A stretch of DNA of 17,863 nucleotides from an uncultured Candidatus Melainabacteria bacterium (GCA_934699705.1 CAKUXD010000034.1:1-17863), one strand, 5' to 3'; shown: positions 1 to 7,826, counted from the stretch's first letter. Notes: generated by a model not told the origin, from the letters alone. A program made the numbers and translations.

Positions 1-140
1 TATTGCTTCACTCGGACAAGTTGCTCATTTCACTAGCGTTGTCATTCGCAATGTCCTCGCTACTTCGGGCTGGGTTCACTTCGTTCACACGGCGCCCTAC
101 GCAAAATCCGCTCACAACTCACCATTCACAATTCACAATT
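1..140. repeat. TCAC-rich intergenic segment, probable dispersed repeat
   Basis: This stretch is visibly richer in G and C than the rest of the window and has no credible gene. The word TCAC occurs eight times. It ends in four tandem copies of a 7-bp unit at 112-139 (TCACAAC, TCACCAT, TCACAAT, TCACAAT). GTTCAC is directly repeated at 74-79 and 83-88. An imperfect inverted repeat pairs GGACAAGTTGC (14-24) with GCAATGTCC (48-56). Similar ATTCACA-type tracts occur between genes in many gut bacterial genomes, to my memory, so I read this as one copy, or part of one, of a multi-copy intergenic repeat cut by the window edge. The composition contrast and tandem copies are seen directly; the multi-copy nature is inferred. 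Confidence 0.5.
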
Positions 141-150
141 TCCATGGCAA

Positions 151-179
151 TTTTCATGAACAAAAATACTTTATATAAT
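151..179 (+). promoter_or_regulatory. Sigma70-type promoter for the DHH phosphoesterase gene
   Basis: A perfect -10 box TATAAT lies at 174-179 with a 17-bp spacer to a moderate -35 box TTTTCA at 151-156 (4 of 6 matches). The predicted transcript starts near 186, leaving only about 14 nt before the ATG at 200. No clear Shine-Dalgarno sequence lies in that leader. Confidence 0.5.
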
Positions 180-199
180 AGTAGTAGTTTTGTGTAAAT

Positions 200-1399
200 A
201 TGATTATAAATAGCTTTAAAACCAGTATTCAACCTAATTTTACGGCAAATGTCATGCCTAAAAATTGCGCTGAACATATTAATGACAAATTAAAATCTGC
301 TAAAACTGTTGATATTTTCTGTCATACTTCAAGCGATGAAGATACTTTCAACAGCGCAAAAGCAATGTATTCATATTTGCAAAGCCAAGGCGTTAAACCA
401 AGAATAATCGTTTCTGGGGGCAAAGACAACTACAAATATGACACTCAAAGATATAATATTATTCAAGATACTAAAATAAACAAAAACACTACAAAATCAG
501 ACTTAGCTTTATGCGTAGATTTCAGTTCTCCAAATAGAGTTTCTTCACGTGTTTTAAAATATCTTCAAGGATATGATAACAAAATCGTTGGTTTTGACCA
601 TCACAATGACAACGATGTTATCACAAAAAATTATAACAAAATTACTGAAGCATACGCAAAAACTCAATCATTACCTGAGCTAAAGGCTCAAAATTACTAC
701 ATTGACTCCTCTGCAAAATCAAACTGCGCAATTATTTCAAGATTTTTTGATGCAATAGGTCATAAAGCTTCAAAAGAAGAAGCTAAAACGCTGTTTGCAG
801 GTATGTTTGATGACACTTCAAAAGACGGAATCACAAAAGTAAACAGTTTTGGTAATGTCGTAGTTTCTGACAAAGCTAACGACTTCGGCAACACTAAAGA
901 AGTTATGAACAATGTTCTTGATAATTTGAACATTTTTGATAAATTTGCAATATTTAAGCACTTTGCAGACAAAACAAAATTAACAGAAAAAGAAATTGCT
1001 TTTTCAAAAACACTTAACGAAAAAACTCAATATTCGAAAAATGGCAAATTTGCTTATCTTGAAATCACTCCAAATGACAAGGAATGGGCTGATTTAGGCA
1101 AGGATTCAACTCGTTGTAAAAAAGTTTTACAACAATACAGAAAAGACATGCTTAACAATGGCAATATTGACGCAGTTGCTGTATTTTACCCTACAAACAC
1201 TGGCAACTACAAAATGAGTATTCAAACAAAAGAAGATTACGCTAAACAAATCATTGATAATATTAAAACTACTTGCCCTGAACTTGTTGCAGGCGGACAC
1301 GAAAACCGTAGTGGCGGTTCAATTGAAACTCTTGATACACAAGCATGCCACGAATGGGTAAATTTATTTGTTAATTCTGCAGATAAAATTTTGCACTAA
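200..1399 (+). CDS. DHH/DHHA1 family phosphoesterase (NrnA/RecJ-like)
   Basis: A predicted metal-dependent phosphoesterase of the DHH superfamily, the group that includes NrnA (nanoRNA and pAp hydrolase) and RecJ. It probably acts in the cytoplasm on short oligonucleotides, cyclic dinucleotide products or nucleotide phosphates. The 399 residues carry the expected motif series: His42 with Asp46/Asp48 (CHTSSDED), Asp107 (CVDFSS), the signature Asp133-His134-His135 (FDHHND), and Asp204-Asp205 (GMFDDTS). A DHHA1-type substrate-binding motif GGHENRSGG lies near residue 365. It is longer than typical NrnA (about 320 aa) because of about 35 extra N-terminal residues and extra sequence after DHH. There is no signal peptide. 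The ATG at 200 follows a good promoter but a very short leader without an obvious ribosome binding site. The end overlaps the convergent neighbour by 4 bp. Family is secure; substrate is not. Confidence 0.85.
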   Translation: MIINSFKTSIQPNFTANVMPKNCAEHINDKLKSAKTVDIFCHTSSDEDTFNSAKAMYSYLQSQGVKPRIIVSGGKDNYKYDTQRYNIIQDTKINKNTTKSDLALCVDFSSPNRVSSRVLKYLQGYDNKIVGFDHHNDNDVITKNYNKITEAYAKTQSLPELKAQNYYIDSSAKSNCAIISRFFDAIGHKASKEEAKTLFAGMFDDTSKDGITKVNSFGNVVVSDKANDFGNTKEVMNNVLDNLNIFDKFAIFKHFADKTKLTEKEIAFSKTLNEKTQYSKNGKFAYLEITPNDKEWADLGKDSTRCKKVLQQYRKDMLNNGNIDAVAVFYPTNTGNYKMSIQTKEDYAKQIIDNIKTTCPELVAGGHENRSGGSIETLDTQACHEWVNLFVNSADKILH

Positions 1400-2505
1400 T
1401 TTCTATACAAAGTTTTTAGTAAATATGCAACAATACCCGAGTTTGACTTATTTTTAACATCAACAACTACGTTTTTTCTGGTTAAATCCGTATATTGTGA
1501 ATAAAATTCCTTATCCTCAACATCGTTCACAAACACTCTCCACATATTTGCGACCTGTTTTCTGTAAAATTTTGAACCAATTGCTGTAAAATCTGAATTT
1601 TTAATATTATATGGAACAGTAAAACATAAAGCGTTTTTCGACATTTTTGCAGGAGAAAAATCATCTTTAATATAAATTGGATTTTGATAGAAAACTAAAT
1701 CTGGTTTAAATGCATGTAAAACTGGCATTTCGTGTGTTTCTCTGTCATAACCATCAATTAAATTTGAATTAAATGTTTTAAAATGCTCAACCTTTTTTTG
1801 CATATTTTCTTCATTTATCGGGTCCGTTTCAAGCAAATTATCTGGAATTAAAATAACAGGAAACGTTTTAAAAGATTTATCAAAATACAATAAATTATAT
1901 AACCCCATAAATGAGGTGTCATCAGGATTTGAACAGATAAAAGCTGTTCTGATTTGCTTATCTGATTTTCGTAAATCAACAATTTTTTTAATATAATTTG
2001 TTTTTACAATAATTTCTTCAGTTGTACAAATAAATGAATAGAAAACAGTATTCAAAAGGTTTTTAGACACAATTAAATACTTAAACAACGCGATTTGTTT
2101 CTCAAAAAAATCATTTAATCTTTCCTTAAACGAAATTTGAACAATAGGTTCAACCACTACTGTTTTTCGGATTAACATATTTTTCTTTAAAAATTTAGCC
2201 GTTTTTTCAAACAATACGCTTGTGTCTAAAACAACATTAAAATTTAAAGCTATAAGTGCAGTCGTTTTGTAAAAATTAATCCCTTTATACTCAGTAATTT
2301 CAGAATTTTCAAGGCGTTTATCGCTTATTCCAATAACATTCAAATATTCAGATATATTATAATTATCCAAAATTGCGTCAAGAAAAGCCCCTGTCCCGTA
2401 AAGAAGAATTTTTTTACCAGCGTATTTTTCTTTTAAAACTTCTAATTTTTCAGAAAAATCAACTGATTTCAAATAATCAACGTATGAAAGATATTCTTCG
2501 TTCAT
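1396..2505 (-). CDS. Rossmann-domain / CDP-glycerol-transferase-like protein, function unknown
   Basis: I cannot name a function with certainty. The N-terminal half has a short coil, then a Rossmann nucleotide-binding start (KKILLYGTGAFLDAI, residues 31-45) followed by VIGISDK, as in sugar-metabolism proteins that sense or bind a nucleotide. From about residue 185 the sequence resembles the N-terminal half of bacterial CDP-glycerol glycerophosphotransferase-like proteins: RTAFICSNPDD, then GYDRET, then KPDLVFYQNPIYI and CFTVPYNI. The C-terminal catalytic half of that family is missing: the protein stops at 369 aa. It is last in a minus-strand cluster, 3 nt after the mutase gene, so translation is probably coupled. 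The TAG stop overlaps the end of the DHH gene by 4 bp. A role in building or attaching a surface glycan is inferred from the neighbours. Confidence 0.6.
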   Translation of the reverse strand: MNEEYLSYVDYLKSVDFSEKLEVLKEKYAGKKILLYGTGAFLDAILDNYNISEYLNVIGISDKRLENSEITEYKGINFYKTTALIALNFNVVLDTSVLFEKTAKFLKKNMLIRKTVVVEPIVQISFKERLNDFFEKQIALFKYLIVSKNLLNTVFYSFICTTEEIIVKTNYIKKIVDLRKSDKQIRTAFICSNPDDTSFMGLYNLLYFDKSFKTFPVILIPDNLLETDPINEENMQKKVEHFKTFNSNLIDGYDRETHEMPVLHAFKPDLVFYQNPIYIKDDFSPAKMSKNALCFTVPYNIKNSDFTAIGSKFYRKQVANMWRVFVNDVEDKEFYSQYTDLTRKNVVVDVKNKSNSGIVAYLLKTLYRN

Positions 2506-2508
2506 TTT

Positions 2509-3705
2509 TTATTCTTCAACCTCAAAATTGTCTTCATCACTAAAATCTTCAACAATTTCAACTATTTCTTCTACAATCTCATTTTTTCTCATCAAAGATG
2601 CAACCGTTTCAAAAGCGCGTCTTACAAGTTCATCTGATTCGTAATACTTAAATTCGCCCAAACGACCAGCAAAATAAACATTTTCTAACGCACTTGCGTC
2701 TTCTGCATATTTTGCAAAAATTTCGTTTGAAACAATATTATTTACTGGATAAAATCTTTCATTTTTGCCTAGTTCAAATTTTTCAACATACTCATAACCA
2801 ATAATATCTTTATTACCAGAATATGATTTGTCAGGAATATAATCTGCAAATATATGCGCTCTTATAAAATCATATTCATAAGGCCAGTTGTATGCGGCAG
2901 AATGGCAATCTGGTTGATAAATTTTACTATCAATTTCCATTCTTACACTTCTGTAAGGCAATTCTCCATGTTTATAATCAAAATATTCATCAATAGAACC
3001 TGTAAAGAAAATTCTGTCAAATTTTGCAGGATTGATATCTGAAAAATCGGTATTCAATTTAAGTTTGATATTTTTATTGCTTTTTAAAATATTTTCAATT
3101 AACTCTGTCCAGCCAGTTTCAGGGATTGCGACATATTTTTCTTTATAATATCTATCATCTAAACTTACATAGAATGGATAATAAGTATCCGCGCAATCAG
3201 GAAGCGCATCTTCATCTACGCCCCATTGTTTCATTGTGTATGGTTTGAACACGTTTTCGTAGAAATAATCAGCTAAGAACTTCAAATCCTCGTCCATATT
3301 TCTATACATTTCAGCAATCGTAATTTGCTTGTTATAACCAAATTTTGCGATTAATTTATTTTCCAATTTTTTTCCAAAATCTTCTGGAAAAAGTGCTTCA
3401 ACAGTGCATAAGCATAAAGGCATAGAAACATTTTTACCTTGAATACGTACACTTGGTTTGAAAGCGACAGGCATCATTTTTGAGAATTTTGATAGATAAT
3501 CCCAAATAAATTTATGTTCTGTGTGTAAAAAATTTACGTGTTTCTGATGCACAAGAATATTTGTGTCTTTATCCACGTAATCATAATGCATACCGCCAAC
3601 ATGTGAAGCTCTATCAATAACTGTAACATCTTCACCAAGCATTGTAGCAATTCTTTCGGCTATCACTGCGCCTGTCAAGCCTGCGCCTACTACTAAATTT
3701 TTCAT
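2509..3705 (-). CDS. UDP-galactopyranose mutase-like flavoprotein (Glf family, divergent)
   Basis: A FAD-dependent mutase-type protein. Known members convert UDP-galactopyranose to UDP-galactofuranose for cell-surface glycans. The 398 aa match the family length. Visible landmarks are the FAD-binding GAGLTG (7-12) with GG at 37-38, KPYTMKQWGVD, LDDRYY and TGW (near 180-205), TGSIDEYFDYKHGELPYRSVRME, and the FAD-contacting C-terminus FAGRLGEFKYYESDE. Two family positions deviate in my by-eye alignment: the usual GPHIFHT segment reads HVNFLHT (56-62), and the arginine of the LPVRFNYDD segment, which binds the sugar nucleotide in the Klebsiella enzyme, appears as tyrosine (YPFYVSLDD). The substrate may therefore not be UDP-Gal. 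An acidic tail follows the core. The start ATG has a clear AGGAG eight bases away. It is second in a GT2-mutase-Rossmann cluster. Confidence 0.8.
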   Translation of the reverse strand: MKNLVVGAGLTGAVIAERIATMLGEDVTVIDRASHVGGMHYDYVDKDTNILVHQKHVNFLHTEHKFIWDYLSKFSKMMPVAFKPSVRIQGKNVSMPLCLCTVEALFPEDFGKKLENKLIAKFGYNKQITIAEMYRNMDEDLKFLADYFYENVFKPYTMKQWGVDEDALPDCADTYYPFYVSLDDRYYKEKYVAIPETGWTELIENILKSNKNIKLKLNTDFSDINPAKFDRIFFTGSIDEYFDYKHGELPYRSVRMEIDSKIYQPDCHSAAYNWPYEYDFIRAHIFADYIPDKSYSGNKDIIGYEYVEKFELGKNERFYPVNNIVSNEIFAKYAEDASALENVYFAGRLGEFKYYESDELVRRAFETVASLMRKNEIVEEIVEIVEDFSDEDNFEVEE

Positions 3706-3710
3706 TTCGG

Positions 3711-3716
3711 ACTCCT
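3711..3716 (-). promoter_or_regulatory. Ribosome binding site of the mutase-like gene
   Basis: On the minus strand the sequence reads AGGAGTCCGAAATG, a strong Shine-Dalgarno core at standard spacing, fixing the start at 3705. It lies in the 52-nt gap after the GT2 gene. I see no terminator or promoter in that gap, which supports co-transcription. Confidence 0.7.
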
Positions 3717-3757
3717 ATCTGGATTTCAATTTACCATGGAATAAGAGATTTTTCAAA

Positions 3758-4444
3758 TTAGTCAACAAACCTAAATTTAATTAAAGCCCAAAGTGCGTGA
3801 AATCCGTCTTTCCAAGTAATTTTCTTACCTTCTGCAAATTCTCTGCCATAATAAGAAATAGAAAGTTCATACAATCTTGCACCTTTTTTCAAAACTTTTG
3901 CAGTAATTTCAGGTTCAAAATCAAATCTATTTGATTTAATCTCTATATCCTTTATAAAATCAGCCCTGAAAGCCTTATAACAGGTTTCCATGTCTGTTAG
4001 AGTCGTATTATATAAAACATTTGTTAAAAAAGTCAAAAGTTTATTTCCAAGCAAGTGATGAAACATAAATGCTCTTGACGGTTTACCGCCATTAAGTCTT
4101 GAACCATAAGCCACATCTGCTTTTCCGTCTAAAATTAATTTAATTAAATCCTTATAATCAACTGGATCATATTCCAAATCTGCATCTTGAATAATTATAA
4201 TATCTCCAGTCGCCTCTTTAAACCCATCTCTTAAAGACGCACCTTTACCTTGGTTTACATCATGATACAAAACTTTATATGGCAAAGACGGATAAATTTC
4301 TTTTGTTCCGTCATCTGAACAATCGTCAATCAAAATAATTTCTTTTTCCAATCCGCAGAAATCAGCATTTTCAACCTTTTCAAGAATTTGTCTTAATGTT
4401 GATACTTCGTTATAAACTGGAATTAAAATCGTTATTTTGTTCAC
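3758..4444 (-). CDS. Family 2 glycosyltransferase (dolichyl/polyprenyl-phosphate sugar transferase type)
   Basis: A GT-A fold inverting glycosyltransferase that probably transfers a sugar from a nucleotide sugar to a lipid carrier or glycan at the inner face of the membrane. Motifs in order: ILIPVYNEVSTL (6-17), LIDDCSDDGT for nucleotide binding, GKGASLRDGF, and the metal-binding acidic cluster IIQDADLEYDP. The 228 aa correspond to the DPM1-like catalytic domain without C-terminal membrane helices, so any membrane contact must be through partners. The start is GTG (4444-4442), supported by GGAGAA on the minus strand at 4451-4456; no better ATG precedes it. It is the first gene of the minus-strand cluster with the mutase-like gene and the Rossmann protein. 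Sugar and acceptor are unknown. Confidence 0.88.
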   Translation of the reverse strand: MNKITILIPVYNEVSTLRQILEKVENADFCGLEKEIILIDDCSDDGTKEIYPSLPYKVLYHDVNQGKGASLRDGFKEATGDIIIIQDADLEYDPVDYKDLIKLILDGKADVAYGSRLNGGKPSRAFMFHHLLGNKLLTFLTNVLYNTTLTDMETCYKAFRADFIKDIEIKSNRFDFEPEITAKVLKKGARLYELSISYYGREFAEGKKITWKDGFHALWALIKFRFVD

Positions 4445-4450
4445 TTAATA

Positions 4451-4456
4451 TTCTCC
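4451..4456 (-). promoter_or_regulatory. Ribosome binding site selecting a GTG start for the GT2 gene
   Basis: The minus strand reads GGAGAATATTAAGTG. The GGAG core sits 8 nt from the GTG at 4444, which decides this non-ATG start. Confidence 0.7.
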
Positions 4457-4478
4457 ATATAAATTATTTATAAATGTT

Positions 4479-4507
4479 TTGAAATATTCTAATATATATT
4501 GTACAAT
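4479..4507 (+). promoter_or_regulatory. Sigma70 promoter of the HD-GYP signalling operon
   Basis: TTGAAA at 4479-4484 and TACAAT at 4502-4507 are separated by exactly 17 bp, a near-consensus promoter. Transcription would start near 4514, 21 nt before the ATG at 4535, with AAGG at about 4524 as ribosome binding site. Confidence 0.65.
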
Positions 4508-4508
4508 A
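4497..4508. promoter_or_regulatory. 12-bp perfect palindrome in the divergent promoter region
   Basis: TATTGTACAATA reads the same on both strands and covers the -10 box of the rightward promoter. It presents TACAAT to the leftward GT2 cluster as well, although the leftward -35 candidate (CTTATT) is poor. It could be a dimeric regulator site, a shared pair of -10 boxes, or chance in AT-rich DNA. Confidence 0.35.
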
Positions 4509-4534
4509 AAAATATACATAAATAAGGTACATAT

Positions 4535-6289
4535 ATGGAAACAACAAGTTTATCAGAAAATAAAGAGATAGAATACGCTTCAAATCTAATAAATACAGCA
4601 ATTAAAGAGTTTAATAAAAACAATTTTTCGATGTGCGAAAATTTATTAAACGAAGCTCAACCTATTTTCAGAAACACAAATAATGGTAGCAAAATAGCAT
4701 TATGCTTGGCATTGAAAGGTGCTATTGATTATTTAAAAGATAAAAATAACTACAAAATAGCACTTGATTTACTTGAAGATGCAAAATATTTAGCATTATA
4801 CACTCAAAATTCAATCGCAAAAACTTTTGTAGAGTACATTTTGGGTATAATTTATAAATGCGAAAAAAGTTATGAATTATCTAAATTACATTTTAATAAT
4901 GCAAGAAATTTAGCCTTCAAGCAAGATGATTTAAACCTATTGGACAGACTAACAGAAGAATTAAACGAAGTTCAAGCTATGTCGCAAGGTTTATTGGCAA
5001 ACAAGCGTGATCCACTTGTAGCGTTGGTAAAAATTGGTCAATCAATATCAGCCGAAACCAATATTGACGAATTGATAAGAGTTATTGCAGAAGAAACAAA
5101 AGAAGCTATTCAAGCAGACCGTTGTACCGTATTTCTATTTGACAAAGAACATAATGAGCTTTGGTCAAAGGTAGCATTAGGTCTTGAAAACTCAGAAATT
5201 CGTTTCCCAGCAGACAAAGGGCTTGCAGGTCATTGCGTGAAAACAGGTGAAACAATTAACATCAAAGACGCCTATAACGATTCTCGTTTTAATCCAGAAA
5301 TTGATTTTAAAACAGGGTATAAAACAAAAACAATTTTGTGCATGCCGATTAAAAATCTTCAACAAGAGATTATTGGTGCATTTCAAGTGTTAAACAAACT
5401 TGAAGGCTGTTTTTCTGATGAAGACGAAGACTTATTAGTAGCAATCGGTTCATCTGCAGGTATTGCTTTAGAGAACGCTCAATTGTTCAAAAAACAAAAA
5501 GAAATGTTAGATGAACAAAAAGTTATTTTTGAAAGTTTTATTGAAACACTTGCAGCCTCTATCGATGCCCGCGACAAGATTACAGCAGGTCATTCTAGTC
5601 GTGTAAGAATGTATTCTTCTTTAATTGCAAAAGCAAAACACATGACAGATAGAGAAGTTCAAATAATCGAAAAAGCAGCAACTTTACACGATATCGGAAA
5701 AATTGGTATTCGTGATTCAGTTCTGCAAAAAGAAGGTCGTTTAACTGACGAAGAATATAAACATATTCAATCACACGTAGAAATCACTCACGATATTTTA
5801 CAAAAAATTCACATGTCTGATGATTTCAAAAAAGTTACAGAAATTGCTTGTTCGCATCACGAAAAATTTGACGGAAACGGTTATTATCGCTCACTAAAAG
5901 GAAACGATATTCCTTTAGGCGGTAGAATTTTAGCCGTATCTGACGTTTTTGACGCAATCACATCAAAAAGACATTATCGTGATAAAATGCCTATTGAAAA
6001 AGTTTTAGATATCCTAAAAAAAGACTCTGGAACACACTTTGACGGTGATGTTGTTAAAGTTTTCATGGGACTAAGTTGTGAAAGCATTATTAAGGTATTT
6101 TTAACAGAAAATCACCTTGTATTAAAACCAGAAGACGGTGAATTTTTAGCAAAATATACAATGGAAGATTTGTATCAAACGCTAAAACTTGAGCCTGATA
6201 CGCTTGACAATACACAACAAAACTTTATTAGCTTATTTAACACCTACTATTATGGTCATGAAATTATAAGGGACACAAATAATGATTAA
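4535..6289 (+). CDS. GAF and HD-GYP domain protein with TPR-like N-terminus, probable c-di-GMP phosphodiesterase
   Basis: A cytoplasmic signalling enzyme. HD-GYP domains hydrolyse cyclic di-GMP, here probably under control of a ligand-binding GAF domain. Residues 1-150 are helical TPR-like repeats. GAF follows at about 175-320 (DRCTVFLFDK, GLAGHCVKTGE, LCMPIKN, ending LNKLEGCFSDED). The HD-GYP domain covers about 335-500: AGHSSRV, the metal-binding His385-Asp386 (LHDIGKIG), HVEITHDIL, His441-His442 and Asp446-Gly447 in HHEKFDGNGYY, then SDVFDAIT and HFD. The signature triplet reads Gly-Tyr-Tyr (449-451) instead of Gly-Tyr-Pro, while the metal ligands I can identify are kept, so activity is likely but partner contacts may differ. 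There are no membrane helices or signal peptide, so sensing is internal or through partner proteins. It is the first gene of the operon with its own promoter, and overlaps the next gene by 8 bp. Confidence 0.9.
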   Translation: METTSLSENKEIEYASNLINTAIKEFNKNNFSMCENLLNEAQPIFRNTNNGSKIALCLALKGAIDYLKDKNNYKIALDLLEDAKYLALYTQNSIAKTFVEYILGIIYKCEKSYELSKLHFNNARNLAFKQDDLNLLDRLTEELNEVQAMSQGLLANKRDPLVALVKIGQSISAETNIDELIRVIAEETKEAIQADRCTVFLFDKEHNELWSKVALGLENSEIRFPADKGLAGHCVKTGETINIKDAYNDSRFNPEIDFKTGYKTKTILCMPIKNLQQEIIGAFQVLNKLEGCFSDEDEDLLVAIGSSAGIALENAQLFKKQKEMLDEQKVIFESFIETLAASIDARDKITAGHSSRVRMYSSLIAKAKHMTDREVQIIEKAATLHDIGKIGIRDSVLQKEGRLTDEEYKHIQSHVEITHDILQKIHMSDDFKKVTEIACSHHEKFDGNGYYRSLKGNDIPLGGRILAVSDVFDAITSKRHYRDKMPIEKVLDILKKDSGTHFDGDVVKVFMGLSCESIIKVFLTENHLVLKPEDGEFLAKYTMEDLYQTLKLEPDTLDNTQQNFISLFNTYYYGHEIIRDTNND

Positions 6290-7826
6290 AAAGTGCTTAT
6301 TAACACTTGTAATAATAATTTTTGCGACCCAAATCGGATTTGCAAAAAATATATCCACTGAAGACGATTTTGCTAAATTAACTATCAACTTGCTTGATCC
6401 GTCAATGAAGGTTACTCAACTTGCAATCAACTTCAACATAACAATCTCTCAAATTGAAGCCTTTAACGAATTTATTAAAGCAACAGACAAATTTAAAGAA
6501 AGTAACGTGGAAATCGCATACGATGATTTTAAATACGTGCTTGACAATGTTGAAACAAACGACTTTGGATACACTTTAATGTCAAGCAAATTAGCTGATT
6601 ACGGGTTTTTCTACCTTTCTCAACTGGCAACAAAAAAACTTTCTGACAAAGATATAACTCAAAATCACGCAGAAAATATGCAAAAATTCTTTTATCCAAA
6701 AAAGAGATTGCCATATAAAGAGGAACTTTATCTTGCAGAAGCATATTCCAATATAATGTTCAATGACCAAAGCAAGGAAACAATGCAGGAATTGCTTAAA
6801 AATAGCGATTTATTGGAAGAATTTGATTATGCAAACTACATTTTGGCTCTTGCGGCATACAAAGCAAACAATCTTCAAATTGCAAAACAATATATTCAAG
6901 TTGCAACAACCCAACACCCGCAAAACCTGAATTATAAAATACTTGAAGCGCAAATTCTTGCAAATGGCTTAAAACCTCAACAAGCTATGAAAATTGTTAA
7001 TCAGTTAAAAAAAGAAACTCTGACTGAATACGAGCTTCAAAGACGTATCAACGCGCTTGAACAATTTGTTCTATACAAAAACGCAAAAGCAGACTGGAAA
7101 AGAAATTATTATTTAGGAAATTACTACTACCTTGAAGGAGAATTTAATAAATCTATAAAAACCCTTCAAAGTGCTTTAGGCAAAAACAAAAAAAATAACG
7201 CACAAGTAAATGCACTTTTAAGCAAGGTTTATTTAACCATGCAAGAGTACGAAAAAGCAAAAGATTCGGCTCAAAAAGCTGTTAAAAAAGATAAAAACAA
7301 CTCAAACGCTCGCCTAACTTTAGGTAACATTAATTATCTTCATCAAAATTACAAAAAGGCTTTAAAAGATTACAAAAAAGCTGAAAAAGATGAAACTAAC
7401 AAACTAACCGCAGAAGTTAAAATTGCAAAAACATATCAAAAATTAGGAGATGAAAGAAAATCAAAAGAATTATTTGAAAAAGTTCTAAAGACCTCTACAA
7501 CTGCCTATGAGGCGTATTACAATGTTGCAATTATGGAGCCGTTCAAACAATTAATTTATCTAAAAAAAGCACTTGGAATAAATATTACATACATTGACGC
7601 TTGGCTTGGCTTGGCTAGATATGAAATTTCAAGAGATAATTTTGCAATGGCGCAAGATTATCTTTCAAACGCATATTATATTGACCAAAATGACTTTAGA
7701 TACTACTATTATCAAGGCTTAATCTACAAAAGCCAAGATGATTACCCAACTGCAGCAATGTATTTTAAAAAATGCCTAAAACTTAATCCTAATTGCGTAG
7801 AAGCGCAGAAAGAATTAAATCTATGA
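6282..7826 (+). CDS. Exported TPR-repeat protein
   Basis: I do not recognise a specific family. Residues 1-21 form a classical signal peptide (KK, then a hydrophobic run LLTLVIIIFATQIG, then GFA before KN), with no lipobox at the cleavage site, so the protein is probably released into or held in the periplasm. Residues 25-260 are mostly helical with weak TPR character (YILALAAYKANNLQIAKQYI). About 270-512 contain at least six TPR units, for example LGNYYYLEGEFNKSIKTLQ, LSKVYLTMQEYEKAKDSAQ, LGNINYLHQNYKKALKDYK and YYQGLIYKSQDDYPTAAMYF. Such arrays bind proteins and often scaffold envelope machinery. The start overlaps the HD-GYP gene by 8 bp with AAGGG just upstream, and the end overlaps the next gene in ATGA, so the three proteins are made together. 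A role as an envelope-side partner of the signalling genes is inference. Confidence 0.85.
   Translation: MIKKCLLTLVIIIFATQIGFAKNISTEDDFAKLTINLLDPSMKVTQLAINFNITISQIEAFNEFIKATDKFKESNVEIAYDDFKYVLDNVETNDFGYTLMSSKLADYGFFYLSQLATKKLSDKDITQNHAENMQKFFYPKKRLPYKEELYLAEAYSNIMFNDQSKETMQELLKNSDLLEEFDYANYILALAAYKANNLQIAKQYIQVATTQHPQNLNYKILEAQILANGLKPQQAMKIVNQLKKETLTEYELQRRINALEQFVLYKNAKADWKRNYYLGNYYYLEGEFNKSIKTLQSALGKNKKNNAQVNALLSKVYLTMQEYEKAKDSAQKAVKKDKNNSNARLTLGNINYLHQNYKKALKDYKKAEKDETNKLTAEVKIAKTYQKLGDERKSKELFEKVLKTSTTAYEAYYNVAIMEPFKQLIYLKKALGINITYIDAWLGLARYEISRDNFAMAQDYLSNAYYIDQNDFRYYYYQGLIYKSQDDYPTAAMYFKKCLKLNPNCVEAQKELNL

Noticed and set aside
112..139. Possible CRISPR-like array
   Set aside because: The repeats are 7 bp and directly adjacent with no spacers.
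3..197. 64-codon open frame on the plus strand over the TCAC-rich repeat
   Set aside because: It is a translation of the repeat with no ribosome binding site and no domain, and it runs through the DHH promoter.
760..972. Antisense open frames across the DHH, cca, Snf2 and gpmI genes
   Set aside because: They are shadows in AT-rich coding DNA without ribosome binding sites or recognisable motifs.
3706..3757. Possible regulatory RNA or second promoter between the GT2 and mutase-like genes
   Set aside because: The gap is 52 nt and shows only a ribosome binding site; I could find no stable hairpin or good promoter boxes.
7793..7822. TTG-initiated extension of the first response regulator
   Set aside because: It lies in the end of the TPR gene, adds ten residues not seen in receiver domains, and the ATGA overlap at 7823 is a standard coupled start.
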